This document shows positions 1 to 6,142 of a stretch of DNA of 6,452 nucleotides, in pieces. The stretch is taken from NCBI GenBank assembly GCA_036443405.1, contig JAZFYD010000121.1:1-6452 (forward strand). The letters run 5' to 3'. A program made the translations under genes and the position numbers. The notes under the pieces are model-generated. The model was not told the origin of the DNA. It made no database searches and was given only the letters and a program-made list of their open reading frames with translations. Each line of letters begins with the position of its first letter. The first letter of the stretch is position 1. The DNA comes from JAZFYD01 sp036443405. Lineage in GTDB: Bacteria; Planctomycetota; PLA2.

Positions 1-2
1 AC

Positions 3-389
3 CCCGGCGAGGACATGAACGACAACGACGAGCTCGATGCGGACTGGAACCTCGCGGACGAAGTCGAGAACCAGGACAACCTCGTGTTCAATCGCAGAGT
101 CGAACTGCGCGAACACGGCGAACCCGACAACGCTGTGCCTTCCACGGTTTACTCACGAAAAATCACCTACAGGGTGTTGAACAAACGCCTGATGCGTATC
201 GCCACAAGCACGGACTACGAGAATGAGACGGTGAAGTCCCGCGCCTACGTGATGGCGCGCGGCGTGGATGCAGTCAGGTTCTCGAGAGCCGGCCGCGTAA
301 TCACCGTCGAGATAGACCTGATCTATGACGCGCGGACATTCCAGGACCGGACCCGCACCATCACGGAAAAAGTCTTCCTGCGTAACTGA
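3..389 (+). CDS. Minor pseudopilin-like protein (GspJ/PilW type), C-terminal part, 5' end outside window
   Basis: The frame is open to the left edge, so the gene probably begins upstream; the ATG at 15 is likely internal, although a GAGG lies just before it. The visible 128 residues start with an acidic Asp/Asn-rich stretch and continue with a beta-rich tail: ITYRVLNKRLMRI, then VMARGVDAVRFSRAG, VITVEIDLIYD, and the ending ITEKVFLRN. A 'Y-R-hydrophobic, R-L-x-R, VxxF, hydrophobic strand, final LRN' layout is typical of the globular C-terminus of GspJ/PilW-type minor pseudopilins, which help assemble type II secretion or type IV pilus fibres at the inner membrane. The N-terminal prepilin signal and transmembrane helix that would prove this lie outside the window. 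No partner pilus gene is visible. The family call rests on pattern recognition of the tail; a different surface protein is possible. Confidence 0.5.
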   Translation, partial: PGEDMNDNDELDADWNLADEVENQDNLVFNRRVELREHGEPDNAVPSTVYSRKITYRVLNKRLMRIATSTDYENETVKSRAYVMARGVDAVRFSRAGRVITVEIDLIYDARTFQDRTRTITEKVFLRN

Positions 390-662
390 ATCCTTCGCAC
401 GCGGAACGCACGCCCGATCGACCAGCACTCGCAAGAACGACCACCCGCGATCGGTGCCTGGTAAGCGGCGGAGCGGTGTTGCGCAGGCGGCAACCCGAGT
501 AGACCGCCGCGCCACCTGGCACCTTGCGCAACCAAACGCGTCCGAAAGTCCCGCGACGCGAACAACCCGAACCGCGGTCTACTCCAGAACAGGGAAACGA
601 CTTTCCAAGCAACTCCAACCGCCGCAACGCCTCCCGCGAACCGTCTTCCGAACCGCTCCCGA
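390..662. other. Intergenic region without a supported gene
   Basis: This 273-bp stretch separates two convergent genes. Open frames exist on both strands, but they are Arg/Pro/Ser-rich, lack good ribosome binding sites and look like high-GC background. No tRNA-like fold and no strong hairpin with a T-run was seen, so the terminators for the two converging genes are not identified. Confidence 0.5.
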
Positions 663-1270
663 TTAGCGCGGCGCGTTCCAAACGACCTTCCCAACGTCAT
701 CGAGAGCCTCGAAGTAGGGTTCGCCATTCTTCCTCACGCCGAGTCTTAGACGGACATGACCTTTTTTGTCCCGAAAGCTGAGCGTCGTCGTCGTCAGGCC
801 CGTGGCGGTTTGACCGCCGTCGTTCAGGCGGAGTTCAGGGCCCGTATCGCTCGTCTCAATGACGACGCACGGGTTCCCCGCGTCATCATTCAAGACGAGA
901 GCGGCACCCTTGCGCTGGGTCCTGAGAACAGCACTGCCCTTACCGTCTGGGCCCATGAGCACCAGGCCGGGTGTACCCGTTCGATCAACTGTGGCGAACA
1001 AGTATCCGTCCTTTTGGTTGACGGCTATTTCCGCCAAACCCGACTTTCGCACATGAAGTTGAATCCTGCGATTCGAGTCGGAGTCGTAGACCGCGACGTC
1101 GGAAGCGTGAACGGAAGGTTTGCTCGCACCCCCGCGACTTTCTTGTTCAAAGCGGAGACGGTTCGGCGCAGTTCGGTGTTGCTCTTCTTGAGCGGGCCGA
1201 CGAGCGGACGGATCTCCTTGCGCGCGAGGCGGATGATCTCTTCGCGGAGGACGGATGCAACGTTGGGCAT
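663..1270 (-). CDS. Hypothetical protein: helical N-terminus plus beta-repeat C-terminus, split by a one-base frameshift
   Basis: I do not recognise a function. Translation starts at ATG 1270 with AGGAG four bases upstream. Residues 1-47 (MPNVASVLREEIIRLARKE and on) are charged, helical and coiled-coil-like, resembling the N-terminal module of many short MPNV-type hypothetical proteins. At a G5 run on the coding strand (plus 1129-1133) the frame breaks. Without a shift, translation ends at 1025 in a Thr/Ser/Arg tail. One extra G, or a -1 slip, joins it to a frame ending with TAA at 663, for a total of exactly 202 residues. That second part (about 155 residues) has repeated short strand-turn-strand units: PGLVLMGPDGKG, AALVLNDDAGNP, PELRLNDGGQ, TLSFRDKKGHVRLRLG, PYFEALDDVGKVVW. 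It ends in WNAPR. The second frame has no good start of its own near the junction. It may be a sequencing error, a recent mutation, phase variation or programmed frameshifting. Confidence 0.6.
1129..1133 (-). other. G5 homopolymer at the frame break
   Basis: The coding strand reads AAAGTCGCGGGGGTGCGAGC. The upstream frame reads K-V-A-G-V-R and the downstream frame reads G-G-A-S-K-P. Adding one G gives K-V-A-G-G-A-S-K-P with the right total length, which marks this run as the break point. Confidence 0.6.
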
Positions 1271-1309
1271 GGGACTCCTGTTGAGTTGTGCCCCCTTGCC
1301 CAACGTGCA
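1256..1309 (-). promoter_or_regulatory. Hairpin enclosing the ribosome binding site and start codon of the 1270-663 gene
   Basis: The arms are 1256-1269 (TGCAACGTTGGGCA) and 1297-1309 (TGCCCAACGTGCA). They pair over 13 bp with a single bulged base. In the transcript the loop of about 27 nt holds the AGGAG (plus 1275-1279), and the U and G of the AUG fall in the stem. Such a fold could limit initiation, as in RNA thermometers or ligand-gated leaders. The 3' arm also encodes MPNVA, so part of the symmetry could reflect coding constraint, but the 5' arm is non-coding. Confidence 0.5.
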
Positions 1310-1318
1310 ACAAAGTAG

Positions 1319-1470
1319 CAAGACTACGACCCTCGGGTCGCGGTCGAACTCACCGACCACGAAATCCACGACGCGGTGCAGGTGGTGACGACTTCAACTA
1401 CATCAACCGTGTAGCGGACGCGCTCGGCACCGACCTCGAACCGGAGATGCCGGCTCGGCCGGAGGAGTAG
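1319..1470 (+). pseudogene. Remnant of carboxymuconolactone decarboxylase/AhpD-like protein, C-terminus
   Basis: One frame reads QDYDPRVAVELTDHEIHDAV followed by QVV, with an in-frame TAG just upstream (1316-1318). The matching continuation FNYINRVADALGTDLEPEMP lies in another frame, reached near 1387-1392 by one missing base, and ends at TAG 1468-1470. 'L(S/T)D.EI.DAVQVV..FNYINRVADALG' is the usual C-terminal sequence of peroxidase-related AhpD-fold proteins of the carboxymuconolactone decarboxylase family. The catalytic Cys-x-x-Cys region is absent, so only about 50 C-terminal residues remain. No start codon or ribosome binding site is seen. It overlaps the expected promoter region of the divergent gene at 1270. 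Confidence 0.55.
1391..1452 (+). repeat. Direct repeat, copy A (AhpD-like tail)
   Basis: These 62 bp match 5801-5862 on the same strand with five mismatches by eye (57/62). Most differences are at third codon positions, so the copies appear to derive from related coding sequence, not from a recent perfect duplication. Confidence 0.75.
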
Positions 1471-1508
1471 AGGGACGCCCGCCGGTAGTCGAGATTGGCC
1501 GTTCCACG

Positions 1509-1536
1509 TCGGCGTTTCCAAACGTGTCTACGCCGA
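1509..1536 (-). terminator. Possible weak terminator hairpin after the TIGR04222-like gene
   Basis: TCGGCGT (1509-1515) and ACGCCGA (1530-1536) form a perfect 7-bp stem with a 14-nt loop, 11 bp past the stop of the minus-strand operon. There is no T-run on either side, so intrinsic termination is uncertain. Confidence 0.25.
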
Positions 1537-1546
1537 ATTTCGTCGA

Positions 1547-2458
1547 TCACATGCCCCCGCCGCAGCCGCCGCACCCTCCGCCCCCGCCGCACCCTCCGTC
1601 GCCACCGCCCCAGAAGCTCCAGCCGCTCCCCCGCGAAGACACGGTCTGGCGACCTTTTCTCAGCGCGGCGAAGAGCGCGGCTTGCTGCGCGCTCGCGAGG
1701 ACCGTTGTGCTGAACAGCCCCATGGCCAACGCGAAGTCAGCCCCGGACAGGGTGTCCGGCCGGAGGCTCGCGAGGTGCTCGAGCGCCGCGTTGCTGGTCT
1801 TTCTTGAAGCAAGCAGACGATCGCCGGCCGGGGTGCGGGTCGCCGACTTGCTGATGAAGCCGAACCAAGACCACCCCGCAGCGCCCGCCAAGATGCAGAG
1901 CGCTAGCAGGAATCCGATCGGCCGGCCGCGCGACATGCCGACGAAGATCTTGAGCAATCCGAATAGCAGGGCCGCCATCAGGATCACTCTCGGCGGCCAA
2001 TACAGCTTGGCGCTCTGACGCTTGGTCAGGATCAACCCGAGTTCTTCCAGTCGGGCCCGGATCTCCCCAAGGGCGTCGGCGGTCGTGTGCCGCATCATGT
2101 CCTCGTTCGCGGACCGCCATGATTGCGAGCTGAGGGCGGATTCGATGCCCTTCTCCAGAGGATTGGAGATGTTCGCCCGGAGCTGTTCCTTGCGGAGCAG
2201 GCCGTCCTGCACCACCAAGACGTTGCGATGAACCAGCGCGCCGATGGCTGTCTGAACGGCCTGTACCTCGCCGCCGGCGAGGAACGCGGTCTCATACGGA
2301 TCCAGTTCCAGTTCATCGCATCGGGCGCCATCCGCGCCCATCGCGAGGATCTGTGACCGCAGAAAGCTCGCCAAGACAAAGCAGACCGCGAACGTTGAAG
2401 TGAGGACGATGGCGAAGAGTTCGAGGAACTCGGGTCCGGGCAAGTTGAAAGGGTTCAC
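1547..2458 (-). CDS. TIGR04222-type membrane protein with Gly/Cys-rich C-terminal tail
   Basis: The 303-residue protein begins MNPFNLPGPEFLELF, the hallmark opening of the TIGR04222 family of membrane proteins of unknown function. A first membrane segment lies at about residues 13-34. A soluble region at about 40-150 includes DPYETAFLAGGEVQAVQTAI and looks winged-helix-like. Two more membrane segments follow at about 156-175 and 180-202, then a helical region, and then a low-complexity tail at 284-303 with fifteen Gly and three Cys (290, 296, 299). This tail is characteristic of the family. The start is GTG at 2458, overlapping the stop of the upstream nucleotidyltransferase gene as GTGA, which implies translational coupling. 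The role is not known; the tail might be modified, bind metal, or mediate contacts. Family recognition is good, function unknown. Confidence 0.8.
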   Translation of the reverse strand: MNPFNLPGPEFLELFAIVLTSTFAVCFVLASFLRSQILAMGADGARCDELELDPYETAFLAGGEVQAVQTAIGALVHRNVLVVQDGLLRKEQLRANISNPLEKGIESALSSQSWRSANEDMMRHTTADALGEIRARLEELGLILTKRQSAKLYWPPRVILMAALLFGLLKIFVGMSRGRPIGFLLALCILAGAAGWSWFGFISKSATRTPAGDRLLASRKTSNAALEHLASLRPDTLSGADFALAMGLFSTTVLASAQQAALFAALRKGRQTVSSRGSGWSFWGGGDGGCGGGGGCGGCGGGM

Positions 2459-3234
2459 GAGCCCGTCCCCGACTCCTCTTGCGTATCCGTCGTGTCGACG
2501 ATGTGCGTCACGCGTTCGATGACCGCCTGGGCGCGGTCATACAGCGCCGTGAGGTCGCCGCTCGGCTCGCCTTCGTCGCGGAGCGTCGCGATGCGCTTCA
2601 TGGCCTCGTGATCCAGGTCGAACGCGCGCGCCGCCGCGGTCAGGACCTCCGCTTCATCGTTCCCCGGTGGCAGCTCTCTGCGCTGGAGTCGCATCAGCGT
2701 TGCGAGGTTCACGGAGAGCGAACGGGCGACCGTGTCCAGGGTTGTTGCGAGCGCCGCCGGATCATCAGCGACAGCGAGGAAACGCCGTCGCATTCTCATG
2801 CCGAGATTGCGCAACTGCTGTTCGAGATGCAGCCGCACGTGTTCGCGGTCCACCGTGACACCGGGGAACGGATTCTCGCCGTACAAAACGACGTGGTGTG
2901 CCTGGATGTCGAGAATCTTGACCGGGAATACGTCGGCGACGCGGGGCACCTCCGCAATCGTGAGCACGAACGGATCGACGGAGACGGCCCGTCGCGCCTC
3001 GCGCATGGCCGGGGCGATGGCAGATAGCGCTGCGCACGCCGCATCGTTCAGCAGGACGACCACGTTGATGTCGCCGTCGTGACGATGGCAACCGCGCGCG
3101 ACGCTTCCGTAGACGATCAGGCCGCGGAGGTTCGCGCCTCCGGCGGCGACGAGTTGTTCGCGAAGTCGGGTGAGCGCCTCGACAATTTCCGGCGGCGCAC
3201 CAAGGTCCTGCAAGACCGACGCGGGCTCATTCAT
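2455..3234 (-). CDS. Nucleotidyltransferase-fold protein (DNA polymerase beta superfamily)
   Basis: This is a 259-residue protein if it starts at ATG 3234. That start is preferred because GGAG lies 7 nt upstream; a GTG at 3240 would add two residues but leaves almost no spacing. LIVYGSVARG (motif at residues 43-48) followed by DGDINVVVLL (D55, N57) is the nucleotide-binding signature of the MNT/Pol-beta fold, with a later Asp (D87) in SVDPFVL as the probable third acid. The second Asp of the usual DxD pair is Asn here, so catalysis may be altered or lost. PRVADVFPVKILDIQAHHVVLYGENPF continues the conserved family sequence (residues about 97-123). Residues about 125-250 are alpha-helical and may form a C-terminal helical bundle. 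The substrate is unknown. It is the first gene of an operon with the TIGR04222-like membrane protein and overlaps it by 4 nt. Confidence 0.75.
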   Translation of the reverse strand: MNEPASVLQDLGAPPEIVEALTRLREQLVAAGGANLRGLIVYGSVARGCHRHDGDINVVVLLNDAACAALSAIAPAMREARRAVSVDPFVLTIAEVPRVADVFPVKILDIQAHHVVLYGENPFPGVTVDREHVRLHLEQQLRNLGMRMRRRFLAVADDPAALATTLDTVARSLSVNLATLMRLQRRELPPGNDEAEVLTAAARAFDLDHEAMKRIATLRDEGEPSGDLTALYDRAQAVIERVTHIVDTTDTQEESGTGS

Positions 3235-3251
3235 AACCACTCTCCAACCGC

Positions 3252-3280
3252 AATGTAGTTCCGCAAGCCACCACCGTCAA
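3252..3280 (-). promoter_or_regulatory. Putative sigma70-type promoter for the minus-strand operon
   Basis: On the minus strand TTGACG (plus 3275-3280) and TACATT (plus 3252-3257) are separated by exactly 17 bp, matching the -35 box at 5/6 and the -10 box at 4/6. Transcription would begin near 3245, giving a leader of only about 11-12 nt that still contains GGAG before ATG 3234. The short leader is the main reason for caution. Confidence 0.4.
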
Positions 3281-3337
3281 CCGCTGGCAACATTCGGTGC
3301 ATCAAAAGGGCTGTACCGCAATCGGTAAACGCCTAGA

Positions 3338-4411
3338 ATGGCGCCCGTGGGAAAGCAAGAACGCCGTGGGTGCGGTGGGACCGGTGGCCTGTTGCTTCAG
3401 TGGCACATCACGAACCGTTGCAATCTGCGGTGTGCGCACTGTTATCAAGAGAGCTACGCGGGCCAAGAATTGCCCTACGAAGAACTCGTAGACGTCATCG
3501 AACAGTTCAAGACTCTGCTCGACGTTCGAGGCGACCGCGGCCACATCACTGTGACGGGTGGCGAGCCGTTCGTGCGGCGGGACTTTCTCGACTTGCTCGA
3601 ACGGTTCCACGAGAACCGGAGCCGGTTCAGCTTCGCGATCCTCACGAATGGTTCGTTCATCGATCGCGCCATGGCGAGTCGGCTGAAACGTCTCGGGCCG
3701 AGCTTCGTGCAGGTGAGCGTCGAGGGTGCGCAGAAGACGCACGACCGCATCCGCGGCGCAGGGGACTTCGAGCGAACCGTTGCCGCCCTTCGTCATCTCG
3801 TACGCGCGCGCATCCGCTCCCTGATCTCCTTCACCGCGCACCGGACGAACTACCGCGAGTTCCCCGCGGTGGCGCGCCTGGGCCGTTCGCTACACGTGAG
3901 GCGCGTATGGGCCGATCGGCTGATCCCGTCCGGATCGGGAAAAGCAATGCAGGAACAGATGCTCACGCGTGCCGAAACGCGCGAGTTCTTCTCGATCATG
4001 CACCAGGAGCGGGTGAGGGCGAAGCGGGCCTGGTTCGGTCGCACCGAGATCGCGATGCACCGCGCCCTGCAATTCCTGGAGGGAGGCGGTGTCCCCTATC
4101 ACTGCACCGCCGGCGATACGCTGATCACGGTAATGCCCAACGGCGATCTCTACCCCTGCCGGAGGATGCCGATCCGCGTCGGGAACGTCAAAGAGACGCC
4201 GCTCGCCGACCTGTACTTCGGAAGTGATCTTATGCGCGCGCTACGTGACCCGAACCGCATCAGCGAGGGCTGTAGCAAGTGCGCATGGAGCCCCCTCTGT
4301 CGCGGTGGCCTGAAGTGTCTTTCTTACGCCGTGACAGGCGATCCGTTCCAGGCCGACCCCGGTTGCTCGGAGGCAACGAGAACCAGCGATACGGTGCCGG
4401 TCGGTCAGTAA
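3338..4411 (+). CDS. Radical SAM/SPASM domain enzyme
   Basis: The 357-residue protein has a radical SAM core with CNLRCAHC (C28, C32, C35) for the SAM-binding [4Fe-4S] cluster, TVTGGEP (about 71-77), ILTNGSFID, and VQVSVEGAQKTHDRIRG, the usual strand motifs of SPASM-type peptide-modifying enzymes. A C-terminal SPASM domain carries C256, G269-x4-C274, C312-x2-C315-x5-C321, C327 and C343, enough for auxiliary Fe-S clusters. The common CxxxC spacing is C-x5-C here (CRGGLKC). Such enzymes usually modify ribosomal peptides or mature proteins, but the substrate is not evident. No Shine-Dalgarno precedes ATG 3338. A -10-like TAGAAT overlaps it (3334-3339), so a leaderless start at GTG 3347 is possible. 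The stop overlaps the next ATG (TAATG, shared base 4411), so it is coupled to the TAXI gene. Confidence 0.88.
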   Translation: MAPVGKQERRGCGGTGGLLLQWHITNRCNLRCAHCYQESYAGQELPYEELVDVIEQFKTLLDVRGDRGHITVTGGEPFVRRDFLDLLERFHENRSRFSFAILTNGSFIDRAMASRLKRLGPSFVQVSVEGAQKTHDRIRGAGDFERTVAALRHLVRARIRSLISFTAHRTNYREFPAVARLGRSLHVRRVWADRLIPSGSGKAMQEQMLTRAETREFFSIMHQERVRAKRAWFGRTEIAMHRALQFLEGGGVPYHCTAGDTLITVMPNGDLYPCRRMPIRVGNVKETPLADLYFGSDLMRALRDPNRISEGCSKCAWSPLCRGGLKCLSYAVTGDPFQADPGCSEATRTSDTVPVGQ

Positions 4412-5724
4412 TGAAATCCGCACGGTCCCTATGGATCATCGTGTTTGCCGCGCCGGTCCTAGCTGCCGGACTGTGGTGGGGGTTGCGCGAGTCGGGGTTC
4501 CCGGAAACCGTTCGGATTGCCAGCGGGGCCGCGGGCGGGACGTGGGACGCGCTCGCCAATGGTCTCGCGGAGGTTCTGCGGGAGGAGTTCCCCGGCGTTG
4601 GCGTGGATGCGATGCGGACCGCGGGGAGTGTCGAGAACGTAGCGCTCCTCGAACGCGGTGAGGCGGACCTCGCTTTCGTGCAGAACGACACCCCAGGAAG
4701 TGCGGACATCCGTGTGATCGCCCCCCTGTACGACGAGGTGCTGCAGATCGTGGTAAGCGAGAAGGCGGAGCCGAGGATTGCCGACGTCGCGGACCTGCGT
4801 GGACACGACGTGGCGATTGGGCCGGCGGGAAGTGGGACGTCGGCCGTCGCGCGCCGCGTCTTCAGCCACTTCGGCCTCGGAGACGTGAAAGAGCATAGCC
4901 TCGATCTCAACGTTGCCGTGGCCGCCTTCCGGGAAGGCGAGATCGACGTGATCTTCGTACTCTCTTCCTTACCGAGCGCCGCTGTGTCGAGTCTCGTTCG
5001 CGATGGCCAGGCGCGGCTGTTGGCGCTCGGTGACTTCGATCGCGAGGGATCGGCCATCGACGGCCTTTGCGTCGATAACCCCTATTTCAACCGTGCCGTG
5101 ATTCCCGCGCGCAGCTATGGATTGCGCCCGGCGGAGCCCGTTGGGACGGTTTCTGTCACGGCGCTCCTCGTGGCCCGCGCGGGCCTCGACGCGGGGTTTG
5201 CGCGCGAGGTGTCGCGTCTGCTGTTCCAGAACAAAGCCAGGTTGGCGCAGAGCCACGTGGTTGCCGCGCGCCTCAGCGAGACCTTCGAGGGGTCCCGGAT
5301 CCGCTTCCCGTTGCACGAGGGCGCAGCCTCCTGGTACCGCCGGGAGGACCCGTCGTTTTTTGTCCGCTATGCCGAACTGATGAGTCTCGTGTTCACCTTG
5401 TTGGTGGCCGGCGGATCTGCCGGGCTGGCGACGCGGCAGTGGATACGGCAGAGGAAGAAAAACCGAATCGACGTCTACTACGTGGAGATCGAGGATGTCG
5501 CCGGCCTTGTCCCGAGCGCTACGCGCGACGAACTGCTCGAGTTGCGGCGAAGGCTCGACGATGTCCGCCGTCGCGCCTTCTCCGACCTGGTCAGGGAGCG
5601 ACTCCTGGCCGACGACTCGTTCCGCATCTTCCAGACCTTCCTGCACACCGAGGTCGAGACCATTCATGGTCGGGTGCAGGAGTTGACTACGGCAGAGGGA
5701 CTCCGTGGTCCCGAGCGATCCTGA
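4411..5724 (+). CDS. TAXI-family solute-binding protein, membrane-anchored with cytoplasmic tail
   Basis: The 437-residue protein starts at ATG 4411, chosen because it overlaps the upstream stop and gives a clean N-terminal membrane helix (residues about 7-24). VRIASGAAGGTWDALANGLAEVL, AMRTAGSVENVALLERGEADLAFVQND and LRGHDVAIGPAGSGTSAVARRV are the signature segments of TAXI proteins, the TRAP-associated extracytoplasmic binding proteins (residues about 34-310). Unlike a standard secreted TAXI protein, it has a second membrane segment at about 320-341. A basic stop-transfer stretch RQWIRQRKKNR follows, and then about 85 charged residues with coiled-coil character, presumably cytoplasmic. No DctQ/DctM-type TRAP membrane subunit is adjacent, so it may act as a ligand sensor or scaffold instead of a transporter part. 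Its coupling to the radical SAM gene suggests a joint role. The ligand is unknown. Confidence 0.85.
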   Translation: MKSARSLWIIVFAAPVLAAGLWWGLRESGFPETVRIASGAAGGTWDALANGLAEVLREEFPGVGVDAMRTAGSVENVALLERGEADLAFVQNDTPGSADIRVIAPLYDEVLQIVVSEKAEPRIADVADLRGHDVAIGPAGSGTSAVARRVFSHFGLGDVKEHSLDLNVAVAAFREGEIDVIFVLSSLPSAAVSSLVRDGQARLLALGDFDREGSAIDGLCVDNPYFNRAVIPARSYGLRPAEPVGTVSVTALLVARAGLDAGFAREVSRLLFQNKARLAQSHVVAARLSETFEGSRIRFPLHEGAASWYRREDPSFFVRYAELMSLVFTLLVAGGSAGLATRQWIRQRKKNRIDVYYVEIEDVAGLVPSATRDELLELRRRLDDVRRRAFSDLVRERLLADDSFRIFQTFLHTEVETIHGRVQELTTAEGLRGPERS

Positions 5725-5754
5725 GTTTCCTTCGAACTTGGCTCGGTGATATCC

Positions 5755-5868
5755 GTGTTCGATCACATCCTGAGTCTGGTGGCCGTGCGCCCGTTTGCGT
5801 ATTTCAACCACATCAACCGTGTCGCGGATGCGCTCGGAACCGACCTCGAACCGGAGATGCCGTCATAA
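5755..5868 (+). pseudogene. Second remnant of carboxymuconolactone decarboxylase/AhpD-like C-terminus
   Basis: Downstream of the TAXI stop and in the same frame, the sequence encodes VFDHILSLVAVRPFAYFNHI then NRVADALGTDLEPEMPS and TAA at 5866-5868. The last 20 or so residues match the remnant near 1391 and the C-terminal sequence of AhpD-like proteins of the carboxymuconolactone decarboxylase family. The catalytic domain is missing and there is no convincing ribosome binding site. It is probably debris, not a small gene, although a 37-residue GTG-started peptide cannot be ruled out. Confidence 0.5.
5801..5862 (+). repeat. Direct repeat, copy B (AhpD-like tail)
   Basis: This is the partner of 1391-1452, in the same orientation about 4.4 kb apart. 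The block between the two copies holds both coupled gene pairs. Confidence 0.75.
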
Positions 5869-5956
5869 TTGGTCGGCTCGCACTTTTGGGATAGCGCCGG
5901 AATTCGACCGACTCCTACATTGGCCCCATGGATTGGAAGCGACGCCAGGAGCACGC

Positions 5957-6142
5957 ATGATGCGCCCGCTGTCCGTAGGGGGAGTCGCGACCCACCTGAT
6001 CGAGGACGGCTACGGCATCCGCACCATCGGGGAACTCCTGGGCCACAAGAGCGTGGCCACCACGATGGTCTACACGCACGTCCTCAACCGCGGCGAACTC
6101 GGCATGCGCAGCCCCGCCGACCGCCTCCGAAGGGACTCATGA
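5957..6142 (+). pseudogene. C-terminal remnant of an integron-type tyrosine recombinase
   Basis: The 61-residue frame contains ATHLIEDGYGIRTIGELLGH followed by KSVATTMVYTHVLNRGELGM and RSPADRL. This is the characteristic end of IntI-like recombinases (ATHLLE-GYDIRT, ELLGHK-V-TTM-YTHVLNRG, RSP-D-L). The late catalytic His of LLGH (residue 30) and the nucleophilic Tyr of YTH (residue 39) remain. The preceding HxLRH box that supplies the conserved His and Arg is replaced by RPLSVGGV, and no upstream catalytic domain is found in any frame, so it cannot recombine DNA. AGGAG stands 5 nt before ATG 5957, so a short peptide could still be made. It follows the AhpD-like remnant directly, consistent with a rearranged mobile-element boundary. 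Confidence 0.75.

Noticed and set aside
1066..1080. GATTCGAGTC resembling a tRNA T-loop
   Set aside because: It lies within conserved-looking coding sequence and no acceptor or anticodon stem can be built around it.
1263..1304. GTTGGGC and GCCCAAC as possible integron attC core sites
   Set aside because: The order is GTTRRRY then RYYYAAC, about 30 bp apart, which is the reverse of an attC site. A translation-control hairpin explains it better.
663..1313. Reading the minus-strand gene as one frame from an upstream start at 1313
   Set aside because: Its first 50 residues are Arg/Gln/His/Pro-rich background and it ignores the ribosome binding site and the MPNV start at 1270.
756..1388. Long plus-strand open frame opposite the frameshifted gene
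   Set aside because: It is Arg/Ser-rich, lacks a domain-like pattern, and mirrors coding sequence on the other strand, where the start has a Shine-Dalgarno.
2479..3027. Plus-strand open frame of about 180 codons opposite the nucleotidyltransferase gene
   Set aside because: Arg/Glu/Val-rich shadow of a clearly conserved gene on the minus strand.
3297..3491. Small Cys-containing open frame as a candidate precursor peptide for the radical SAM enzyme
   Set aside because: Most of it overlaps the enzyme's own coding sequence in another frame and it has no ribosome binding site.
4279..4410. Upstream extension of the TAXI gene
   Set aside because: The extension lies inside the SPASM-coding region, is Arg-rich, and would displace the membrane signal; ATG 4411 fits overlap and topology.
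5711..5746. CCGAGC/GCTCGG inverted repeat as a terminator after the TAXI gene
   Set aside because: Only 6 bp of stem, a 24-nt loop that includes the stop codon, and no T-run.
4969..5811. Long minus-strand open frame opposite the TAXI gene
   Set aside because: His/Arg/Gln-rich shadow with no recognisable motif, opposite a clear TAXI sequence.
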